This document shows positions 1-5,434 of a stretch of 7,675 nt of DNA, piece by piece. The translations under genes were made by a program, and so were the position numbers. The stretch lies in NCBI GenBank assembly GCA_002331625.1, contig DCZN01000020.1, positions 35,100 through 42,774 on the forward strand. The letters are read 5' to 3'. The notes under the pieces are model-generated. The model saw only the letters and a program-made list of their open reading frames with translations. It was not told the origin of the DNA and ran no database searches. The DNA is from Nitrospira sp. UBA2083 (GTDB lineage: Bacteria > Nitrospirota > Nitrospiria > Nitrospirales > Nitrospiraceae). Within the stretch, counting starts at the first letter, position 1; the number at the start of each line of letters is the position of its first letter.

Positions 1-1
1 C

Positions 2-790
2 GTTCTCAACCCAGCCGCGACCATTAACCTGTTTACCTGCATGACACCGAACGGCATGCCCTGCGAGCTTGCCGGCGTCCGCAACGATAACGCCCCCATT
101 TGTCCAATCATTGACTCTTCGAGCCGATTCTCCTTCGTCACCCTGCGAGGCGGTGGCCTGTTCGTCGTTGACAGCAAGTCCACCCCCATGCAAATTGTTG
201 CGGAATACGATCGCACAACGATTCACCCGAACGGCTGCCTCGGTGCGGAAGCAGCCGGCAAGATGTACATCGACTCAGGCGGTGGCTCAGCAACTAACCT
301 GTTTGAAGCTGATCTCTACGCGCTACCGGCTACTGGCTACTCGCCCAGCAATCCACCGAATACCCCAGCTCCCAAACTGGTTTTCAGTGAAGACGTGGAG
401 GAGGCAGACACACATGGCGCGGCACTCGTGCATGACGGCAGCTTTCTCTGGGTGGCCGATCGTGGCCGAAACTTTCTCTTCGTCGTTGATACGCAAAGCG
501 ATGTGATCGTCAATCGTATCAACCTAGCGGGACAGGTGAGTGCAGACCCTACACCAGATCTGCTGTTTCCCTCGCCGCAAGAAACACGCGTCTATTTATC
601 GTTGCGTGGTCCAAATCCACTCACGGCAGATCCCCACGTGAGCACCGGCAGTACACCCGGAGTAGGCGTGATCAAGGTTAAACGCGGCGGACGCGACGGC
701 GACTTCTTTGGTGTCGCGCCGGTGAGTAACATCGACGCGTCTGGCATCGAACGAGCGGATGTCCACGCCATGGCTGTGCGTAGGAAGTAG
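2..790 (+). CDS. Beta-propeller (YVTN/NHL-like) repeat protein, 3' part
   Basis: The reading frame is open from the first complete codon (position 2) to the TAG at 788-790, so this is the C-terminal 262 residues of a longer protein whose start lies outside the window. The internal ATG at 41 is probably not the start. At least three stretches have the alternating hydrophobic pattern of beta-propeller blades: around visible residues 43-60 (ending LFVVD), 138-172 (FLWVADRGRN followed by FLFVVD and a VNRINL strand) and about 195-202 (RVYLSLRGP). The WVADRGRN...VVDT pattern is typical of YVTN/NHL/lactonase-like propellers, which are often secreted or periplasmic binding scaffolds. No catalytic residues can be assigned and the N-terminal signal region is not visible. 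The fold is fairly likely; the function is unknown. No clear terminator follows the stop. Confidence 0.7.
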   Translation, partial: VLNPAATINLFTCMTPNGMPCELAGVRNDNAPICPIIDSSSRFSFVTLRGGGLFVVDSKSTPMQIVAEYDRTTIHPNGCLGAEAAGKMYIDSGGGSATNLFEADLYALPATGYSPSNPPNTPAPKLVFSEDVEEADTHGAALVHDGSFLWVADRGRNFLFVVDTQSDVIVNRINLAGQVSADPTPDLLFPSPQETRVYLSLRGPNPLTADPHVSTGSTPGVGVIKVKRGGRDGDFFGVAPVSNIDASGIERADVHAMAVRRK

Positions 791-1003
791 TAGAGCTATC
801 GTTGCCAAGTCTTCCCAACGGCAGCGAGGGCGTTGTGGTCCAACGGCTTGTGACCTAGTATCCAAGCTAAAACAGCCCGCTGCACTTCGGTTCGAGGGAA
901 GGAGTTGGCCTCGTTTTGCTTGAATCTTTGCCGTGACTAACCTACCCCATAGGCCAGCTACTGTGACCCAGAACGATTTGTGAAAAAGAAACGGGGTACG
1001 ACC

Positions 1004-1155
1004 CACTGCTGTCCAAGACAGGATTTACCTAGAGCCTTCTCGCCTGTAACCCGTGGAAATCATAGCTGACATATTCGGGTTGTGAATCGAGGTCTCTCCG
1101 CTGTGCAGATACTGTCCAAGATCCAACTTTCAGAAAGTTATCTTGGACAAGAGTG
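1004..1155. mobile_element. Candidate MITE-like element with terminal inverted repeats
   Basis: The left end CACTGCTGTCCAAGA (1004-1018) and the reverse complement of the right end (1141-1155), CACTCTTGTCCAAGA, match at 13 of 15 positions. The element is flanked on both sides by the exact 9-bp direct repeat GGTACGACC (995-1003 and 1156-1164), as expected of a target-site duplication. The roughly 152-bp interior has no coding capacity, so any movement would need a transposase supplied in trans. GGTACGACC begins GGT and ends ACC, so the inverted repeat can be extended outward by three more bases. An alternative reading is that the terminal repeats are longer and there is no duplication. A third copy of CTGTCCAAGA lies inside at 1112-1121. 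The family is not identified. Confidence 0.45.
1113..1149. repeat. Strong bulged hairpin inside the MITE-like element
   Basis: The outer stem TGTCCAAGAT (1113-1122) pairs perfectly with ATCTTGGACA (1140-1149). After a 2-base CC bulge (1123-1124), AACTTT (1125-1130) pairs with AAAGTT (1134-1139) around a 3-base CAG loop. This gives 16 base pairs with one bulge. It is not followed directly by a T tract, so it is a poor fit to an intrinsic terminator. Its right arm is the right terminal repeat of the element. Confidence 0.75.
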
Positions 1156-1284
1156 GGTACGACCTCTTAAATTTTCTTGCGATTATCCCGCCTAATCTGA
1201 AGCCCTCAAAGCGTTATCGTCACCGAAATGGCGTAACGCAGTATGCCAAGTTCGAGCGAACCTCAACTTTATGATACACATAGT

Positions 1285-1305
1285 CAGGCGAGAATAGATC
1301 GCCTG
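1285..1305. repeat. 7-bp inverted repeat upstream of the serine hydrolase gene
   Basis: CAGGCGA (1285-1291) and TCGCCTG (1299-1305) are perfect inverted repeats around a 7-base spacer. They lie about 60 bases before the ATG at 1364 and just downstream of the possible -10 TATGAT (1270-1275). The repeat could be an operator or a 5' leader hairpin, or it could be chance. Confidence 0.35.
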
Positions 1306-1363
1306 GGCCTTGCCTGGTCACTGATCACGGCCGCTCGGCTGTGGCCCACGCCATTCAATCCGC

Positions 1364-2788
1364 ATGTTAATCCCCATCGGTGAACCAGTGAGAATCATAG
1401 CCATTACTGCCGTGCTCACACTGATACTGATTGGCACTGGCCTTCACTATCTGTGGGAATTGATTTCGATCGGAGCTGCGTACAAGGCGAAGGTCTTGTG
1501 CTCGGACGTCTTTGTGTCTAAGCGCTCTCCCAACGACGTTCTGAGCAGCGACCTTGCTGTCGATGACTTGGCCGTTCTTCGTTCCATCGACGCGACAATC
1601 GATCGCACAACACAGACAGCATCGGCCACCTTCCTTGGGTTGATAAGACAAACTGCGGTGTACCGTTCTGGTCTTGGTTGCGCGTTGAAATTCAAAGACT
1701 ATGACCAAGGAGTGTTTGCTCAAGTCGATACCCCAATCAACCAACTTGACACTGCGGAAAGCCGATGGCCCGTAAAGCAGTCAAAAGACAGCTCTGCTGT
1801 GCAAGTTGATCAAGCTCTCTTAGATGCTGCCTTAGACTGGGCTTTTTCTGAACCCGATCCAGAACACCTGCGCCGAACGCGCGCTGTGGTCGTTGTCCAC
1901 AGAGGTCAGATCGTGGGTGAGCGATACGCACCGCCCTTTGATCGGAACACTCCCCTCATCGGCTGGTCGATGACCAAGAGCGTGGTACATGCGCTGGTCG
2001 GTGTATTGATTAAAGAGGGGAAGTTATCGCTTACCGAACAAGTTCTGGCACCGGAGTGGCCAGAGCCGAACAACCGAAGAAGCGCAATCACAGTGGATCA
2101 TCTCCTGCGGATGACCAGCGGAATCGAGTTTGATGAGAACTATACCAACCCGCTAGCCGATGTCACCTATATGCTACTCCACACACCGGATATGGCCAAC
2201 TATGCGGCGAGCAAGAAGTTGGGTGCGGAGCCGGGCTCCCGGTGGAGCTATTCCAGCGGAACAACAAACATCCTCAGCCGAGCCATCCGTCGTGCACTCC
2301 GTGACTCCGACTATCCATCGTTTCCGCATCGCGCCCTGTTTCAGCCTCTTGGTATGACGAGTGCGGTGCTCGAGCTCGACGCCTCTGGTACATTTGTCGG
2401 CTCATCCTACATGTATGCCAGCGCTCGCGACTGGGCCAAGTTCGGCCTGCTCTATCTCCAGGGTGGCATGTGGAACGGACAACGTATCCTGCCAGAAGGC
2501 TGGCTCCAGCACGCCACCACCCCGACACCGAACGTCCCTGGGAATGCCTTTGGCGCACACTTCTGGCTACAGATACCGAACGAATACACGACTGGTGGAA
2601 ATGCCAGCCAGCTACCCCAGGATGCATTCCACGCTGTGGGCCACGAAGGCCAGTTCGTCACCATCATTCCTTCGCGTGAGTTGGTGGTGGTTCGACTAGG
2701 TCTTAGTCGATACGCCTCGGCTTGGCAACACGACACATTCCTGAGCAAAGTACTTGAGGCGATCAAAGGTTCACCCGTGGCTAACTAA
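1364..2788 (+). CDS. Membrane-anchored serine hydrolase, class C beta-lactamase/NylB-like
   Basis: This 474-aa protein belongs to the beta-lactamase-related serine hydrolases (COG1680), which include AmpC, esterases and 6-aminohexanoate-dimer hydrolase. The substrate cannot be told from sequence. Residues about 10-28 form one hydrophobic segment, probably an uncleaved anchor that places the enzyme outside the inner membrane. The nucleophile motif is S202-M-T-K205. The tyrosine motif is Y296-S-S, in the YxN/YSS position. The third motif is H427-E-G, as in NylB-type members, instead of KTG. C46 and C106 in the N-terminal extension could form a disulfide. The start is uncertain: neither ATG 1364 nor the in-frame GTG at 1388 has a good ribosome binding site, but upstream of 1364 there is only a stop at 1322 and no other start codon. 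All three active-site elements are present, so the enzyme is probably functional. Confidence 0.88.
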   Translation: MLIPIGEPVRIIAITAVLTLILIGTGLHYLWELISIGAAYKAKVLCSDVFVSKRSPNDVLSSDLAVDDLAVLRSIDATIDRTTQTASATFLGLIRQTAVYRSGLGCALKFKDYDQGVFAQVDTPINQLDTAESRWPVKQSKDSSAVQVDQALLDAALDWAFSEPDPEHLRRTRAVVVVHRGQIVGERYAPPFDRNTPLIGWSMTKSVVHALVGVLIKEGKLSLTEQVLAPEWPEPNNRRSAITVDHLLRMTSGIEFDENYTNPLADVTYMLLHTPDMANYAASKKLGAEPGSRWSYSSGTTNILSRAIRRALRDSDYPSFPHRALFQPLGMTSAVLELDASGTFVGSSYMYASARDWAKFGLLYLQGGMWNGQRILPEGWLQHATTPTPNVPGNAFGAHFWLQIPNEYTTGGNASQLPQDAFHAVGHEGQFVTIIPSRELVVVRLGLSRYASAWQHDTFLSKVLEAIKGSPVAN

Positions 2789-2936
2789 TTGCGATCAGGA
2801 GGTTGGTGGGCTCATACAATGACATCCGGCTCACGACCAATACCGGGTTCATGCCCGAACGATTCTGAAAATCCGATCCAGGTTGAATAATCCGTTTGGC
2901 AGCCCCCCTCCTACCTCGCAGTAAAGCGGTCCTCAA

Positions 2937-2964
2937 TAGACTCCTGAAATGGCCTTGCTATACT
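2937..2964 (+). promoter_or_regulatory. Candidate sigma70 promoter for the AsmA-like gene
   Basis: A -35-like TAGACT (2937-2942, 4 of 6 consensus) lies 16 bases before TATACT (2959-2964, 5 of 6). Transcription would start near 2971, giving a leader of about 16 bases before the ATG at 2987. The -10 is good and the -35 is weak. Confidence 0.4.
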
Positions 2965-2986
2965 GCCAGACAGCGGAACAAGAGCC

Positions 2987-3721
2987 ATGAAAAAGCTGCT
3001 GCTCGGTATCGCAGGACTATTGATGCTGGCAATAGCTGGAAGTCTCTTTTGGGTGTACAGCTCGCTGGATGCTCAGATCGCGTCTGCCATTCGTCGCTAT
3101 GGGCCTGAGATCACCGGTGTGCCCGTCAGTCTCTCAAAAGCCATGATCGACCCCATCAACGGCAAGGCATCCTTGACGGGTCTCGAAGTCGGCAATCCGG
3201 ACGGCTTCAAGACCAAGCATGCCCTGTCACTGGGAGAAATCAGCATGACGCTCGATATTGGTTCACTGACGACGGATGTGATCCGGATCAAGGAGCTCAC
3301 CCTGATCAAACCGCAGATCACGTATGAGTATGCGTCCACCGGGAGCAACCTCGATGTTCTACAGCGCAATATCGAACGGTCTATTGCCCAACAGCGCGGC
3401 AACCAGAAGAAACCACCGGACTCAGAATCCAGCAAGAAGCTCGTCATCGAGCACCTGTACATCAAGAACGGTACCGTCAGCGTGACTGCCGAGCTTCTCA
3501 ATAGCGATGCCGTCTCGATGCGGGTTCCCGACCTTCACCTGCAGGACATCGGCAAGAAGTCGAACGGCACGAGCGCCGGCGAAGCCATGCAGCAAATTGT
3601 TGGACCGCTCGTCCAACAGATCGGCACCTCCGTCGCATCACGTGGTGTGCAGACAGCCACCAGGACCATTCAGAACGGGGTAGAAGCCGCATCCAAAGCG
3701 ATCAAGGACCTCCTTAAATAG
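2987..3721 (+). CDS. AsmA/DUF748-like membrane-anchored envelope protein
   Basis: This 244-aa protein starts MKKLLLGIAG and has one N-terminal hydrophobic segment (residues about 4-24), either an anchor or a signal peptide. Next comes a region resembling the N-terminus of AsmA-superfamily proteins: a strand-rich stretch with LTGLEVGNPDGF (about residues 63-74), then ALSLGEISMTLD and a repeat-like IRIKELTLIKPQITYEY. A second similar strand set (VIEHLYIKNGTVSV) follows a basic, Pro/Ser-rich linker near residues 138-150. The C-terminal 55 residues look helical and amphipathic. AsmA-type proteins act in the periplasm on lipid transport or outer-membrane homeostasis, but this one is far shorter than AsmA or TamB and its role is unknown. 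The Shine-Dalgarno sequence is weak (GGAA at 2975-2978). The start is supported by the K-rich N-terminus and the promoter 20-50 bases upstream. Confidence 0.75.
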   Translation: MKKLLLGIAGLLMLAIAGSLFWVYSSLDAQIASAIRRYGPEITGVPVSLSKAMIDPINGKASLTGLEVGNPDGFKTKHALSLGEISMTLDIGSLTTDVIRIKELTLIKPQITYEYASTGSNLDVLQRNIERSIAQQRGNQKKPPDSESSKKLVIEHLYIKNGTVSVTAELLNSDAVSMRVPDLHLQDIGKKSNGTSAGEAMQQIVGPLVQQIGTSVASRGVQTATRTIQNGVEAASKAIKDLLK

Positions 3722-3792
3722 CTGGACTGGGACCGCATTTCGATTAGTTCCTACTCGCCATCCCCCCTCTTTTTGCAGTCTAGAAAAACACC

Positions 3793-3847
3793 GCCTGTTT
3801 CAGTACACTCTCCCACAACCTTCACGCTTTTCGTAAAAGGAACAGGC
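3793..3847. repeat. Nested inverted repeats in the leader of the 136-aa gene
   Basis: GCCTGTT (3793-3799) is perfectly inverted as AACAGGC (3841-3847). Just inside the right arm sits a small hairpin, CTTTT (3827-3831) with AAAAG (3835-3839) around CGT. The whole lies 40-95 bases before the ATG at 3888. It could fold in the leader RNA, but the outer loop is long and the pairing may be chance. Confidence 0.3.
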
Positions 3848-3887
3848 TTCCACATCACGGCTTGATGATCGTGTAGCGAGGATACCA

Positions 3888-4298
3888 ATGGGACTTCTCA
3901 GCAAACTTCTCGACATGCCGTCGTTCAACGGCGCGACAAACGCGCTCCTCGTAGAGTTGGCCTTGCTCGAATTCACGGAGCCACAACGGACCCATCTGAA
4001 GGGTCGTGTGATTGAGCTCTACCGCACACATCGCGCCACAGACGGCACAATGGAAGAGACGGTGGTTGAGCTGAATCAAATGCACCGCTTCTTCCAACTG
4101 AACCTTGTGGCCCTTGCGATGAAGGATCTTGGATATAAGCCCCCACTCAAAAAGGAAAAACTTCAGAAAGTTCGCGATCCGTTCGATCCCAGTCACGCGG
4201 ATGAACGAGCACTGAGCGCGGTCGCACGACGATTGAAATGGCAACATGGAATCGAAATCTGGATTCGCGAAGAACCCATCAGTTTTGATTCCTGGTAG
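3888..4298 (+). CDS. Uncharacterised 136-aa protein
   Basis: I do not recognise this family. The start is supported by GAGGA at 3878-3882, five bases before the ATG, and the frame ends in TAG at 4296-4298. The protein is soluble-looking, with no signal peptide or membrane segment, and probably mostly helical. An N-terminal helix-rich part (about residues 1-90, with LLVELALLEF and an EETVVELNQMHRFFQLNLVALAMKD-like region) is followed by a basic patch PPLKKEKLQK (about 85-94). A C-terminal part ends in an aromatic/acidic stretch, IEIWIREEPISFDSW. There are no cysteines, so metal binding through Cys is excluded. It sits between an AsmA-like gene and an OmpH gene on the same strand, but intergenic gaps of 166 and 84 bases do not force a shared operon. 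A longer antisense frame covers it, but the ribosome binding site favours this strand. Confidence 0.7.
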   Translation: MGLLSKLLDMPSFNGATNALLVELALLEFTEPQRTHLKGRVIELYRTHRATDGTMEETVVELNQMHRFFQLNLVALAMKDLGYKPPLKKEKLQKVRDPFDPSHADERALSAVARRLKWQHGIEIWIREEPISFDSW

Positions 4299-4310
4299 AC
4301 GGTTCCTTGC

Positions 4311-4340
4311 TTGACAGACCAATTGACCCACAGTTATTCT
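4311..4340 (+). promoter_or_regulatory. Candidate sigma70 promoter for ompH
   Basis: A perfect -35 TTGACA (4311-4316) is followed after 18 bases by TATTCT (4335-4340, 4 of 6 consensus). The predicted start is near 4347, giving a leader of about 36 bases to the ATG at 4383. It lies 13 bases after the stop of the preceding gene, so ompH can be transcribed independently. Confidence 0.5.
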
Positions 4341-4372
4341 GCCGACGTTTCCCAGTTTAGTCGTCACAATAC

Positions 4373-4377
4373 AGGAG
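4373..4377 (+). promoter_or_regulatory. Ribosome binding site fixing the ompH start
   Basis: AGGAG ends five bases before the ATG at 4383. This favours that ATG over the in-frame TTG at 4311, which lies within the promoter -35 and would put 24 residues ahead of the signal peptide. Confidence 0.75.
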
Positions 4378-4382
4378 ACATC

Positions 4383-4931
4383 ATGCGCCTTTCTGCCTTC
4401 CGAGCACTGTTTCTTGCCGCGCTGTTTGTGCCCATTCTGCTCCTCCTTACCGCATCCAGCCATGCCGCTGAATTCAAGATGGGTGTCGTGGATCCGCAAT
4501 CGGTCTTGGAAAAATCTAGCGCAGGGAAACGCGCGCTCGAGGGGCTGAAGGAATATGTTTCGACCAGACAGAAACTCCTGGGCAAGGATGAAGAAGACCT
4601 CCGCAATACCGAGAGGCAACTGAAAGAACAGGCGCCCAAGTGGACCGAGACAGAAAAGAAGGAGAAGGAGGGGCAATTCCGATCGAAAGTTCAGGATTTC
4701 CAGAAACGTGCGCAAGAATTCAATATGGAGCTCCAGAAGAAGCAGAAGGAGCTCGTGGACGAGTACATGAAGAAGATCTCCGCGGCGACACGAACGGTCG
4801 CTGAAAAAGGCGGCGTCGCACTCGTGGTCGATAAAGGTAGCGAGCAGACCGTCAAGATCGTGATCTACAACAAGGATACGATTGATCTGACCGAGCAGGT
4901 GATCAAGGAATTCGACCGAGTGAATAAGTAA
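4383..4931 (+). CDS. OmpH/Skp-family periplasmic chaperone
   Basis: This 182-aa protein is a Skp/OmpH-type chaperone, a family that trimerises in the periplasm and holds unfolded outer-membrane proteins in a cavity formed by long helical tentacles. Residues 1-28 are a Sec signal peptide (basic MRLSAFR, a hydrophobic core, likely cleavage after S-H-A28). The mature part begins with the family strand MGVVDPQSVLEKS followed by AGKRALEGLK. A long charged coiled coil rich in K, E and Q runs from about residue 45 to 145. The C-terminal core strands (VALVVDKG, VKIVIYN, then DTIDLTEQVIKEFD) match the usual Skp ending. The length is near the family norm. It is not next to bamA or lpxD, which often flank skp; instead it follows an unknown gene and converges with the rhodanese gene only 18 bases away. 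Confidence 0.9.
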   Translation: MRLSAFRALFLAALFVPILLLLTASSHAAEFKMGVVDPQSVLEKSSAGKRALEGLKEYVSTRQKLLGKDEEDLRNTERQLKEQAPKWTETEKKEKEGQFRSKVQDFQKRAQEFNMELQKKQKELVDEYMKKISAATRTVAEKGGVALVVDKGSEQTVKIVIYNKDTIDLTEQVIKEFDRVNK

Positions 4932-4949
4932 CCGAGGAGGATTGTCAGG

Positions 4950-5315
4950 CTACTCCAACGGATATCCAGCCTCTCGCCACGCACGAATTCCTCCTTCCAT
5001 CGAGCGCACATTCTCATATCCCATCTGTTGCAACGCGTCGGCAGCCAGCGCCGATCGATAGCCTCCTCCACAATACAGGACAACGGAATCCTGCTTGTCA
5101 GGAACCACGGACTCAATATCCCGCTCAATAATTCCCTTTCCAAGATGCCGAGCACCTCGAGCATGGTCCTGAGCAAATTCATGATCCTCGCGAATATCAA
5201 GAAAATGGAACCGCTCGCCCCGGTCGAGACGAGCCTTCACCTCGGACACACTGCACTCCGTCACCCGTTGCTTTGCTTGCTCGACCAGTTTCAAGAATCT
5301 TGGATTATGCTTCAT
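4950..5315 (-). CDS. Single-domain rhodanese-like sulfurtransferase
   Basis: This 121-aa protein has one rhodanese domain. Such enzymes carry sulfur as a persulfide on the active-site cysteine and pass it to thiol acceptors. The active-site loop is C82-G-G-G-Y-R87-S88, fitting CxxGxR, so the catalytic Cys and the anion-binding Arg are present. Conserved surroundings include FLDIRE (D40) and the C-terminal MEGGIRAW. An N-terminal helical extension of about 20 residues precedes the domain, and there is no signal peptide, so it should be cytoplasmic. The ATG at 5313-5315 has GAGGA three bases upstream on the minus strand and a second AGGAGAG about ten bases upstream. It lies 119 bases downstream of the radical SAM gene on the same strand and may be co-transcribed with it. 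The physiological sulfur acceptor is unknown. Confidence 0.92.
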   Translation of the reverse strand: MKHNPRFLKLVEQAKQRVTECSVSEVKARLDRGERFHFLDIREDHEFAQDHARGARHLGKGIIERDIESVVPDKQDSVVLYCGGGYRSALAADALQQMGYENVRSMEGGIRAWREAGYPLE

Positions 5316-5415
5316 GTTTCCTCAACTCTCCTTGATCAGACTAAGGTCGAGGTGAAGGCTGAGTGGAGATGTGCTCCGCTTAACCTTCCCACAACCTTGA
5401 TCTCCCCGAACCAGC

Positions 5416-5433
5416 GGCCTTTTTCAGCATCCT
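5416..5433. repeat. Possible dispersed intergenic motif between radical SAM and rhodanese genes
   Basis: GGCCTTTTTCAGCATCCT lies directly after the radical SAM stop codon (on the minus strand it reads AGGATGCTGAAAAAGGCC). From memory, this motif occurs as one arm of a larger hairpin repeat between genes in Nitrospira-type genomes. Only one arm is seen here and no second copy occurs in the window, so this is recollection and not proof. Confidence 0.3.
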
Positions 5434-5434
5434 C

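Larger units (their letters stand above)
791..1363. other. 573-base gene-free intergenic region
   Basis: I see no convincing gene on either strand. The minus-strand frame over 596-1006 lies largely antisense to the propeller gene and has no recognisable domain or ribosome binding site. The region contains a MITE-like insertion (1004-1155), a hairpin inside it (1113-1149) and a short inverted repeat close to the next gene (1285-1305). There is a possible -10 hexamer TATGAT at 1270-1275 (5 of 6 consensus) but no acceptable -35 at normal spacing. No tRNA-like cloverleaf was found. The rest (791-994 and 1165-1260) shows nothing I can name. Confidence 0.6.

Noticed and set aside
800..820. CGTTG/CAACG inverted repeat just after the propeller gene as a terminator
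   Set aside because: The stem is only 5 bp with an 11-base loop and no T tract follows.
596..1006. A 136-codon open frame on the minus strand reaching into the intergenic gap
   Set aside because: About half is antisense to the propeller gene, no domain or ribosome binding site is evident, and its start overlaps the flank of the MITE-like element.
1113..1149. The strong hairpin as an intrinsic terminator of the propeller gene
   Set aside because: It lies over 320 bases after the stop and no T run directly follows the stem.
2896..3108. A 70-codon plus-strand frame overlapping the AsmA-like start
   Set aside because: It runs out of frame across the promoter and the first 120 bases of a well-supported gene, and shows no protein-like features.
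3855..4715. A 286-codon open frame on the minus strand, antisense to the 136-aa gene and ompH
   Set aside because: It covers the signal peptide and much of the coiled coil of a clearly recognisable OmpH on the plus strand, its translation is rich in Cys/His/Phe with no domain, and both plus-strand genes have good ribosome binding sites.
5378..5428. A 16-codon minus-strand mini-gene (MLKKAAGSG...) directly after GAGG at the radical SAM stop
   Set aside because: It coincides with a motif that may be a dispersed intergenic repeat and is too short to support as coding.
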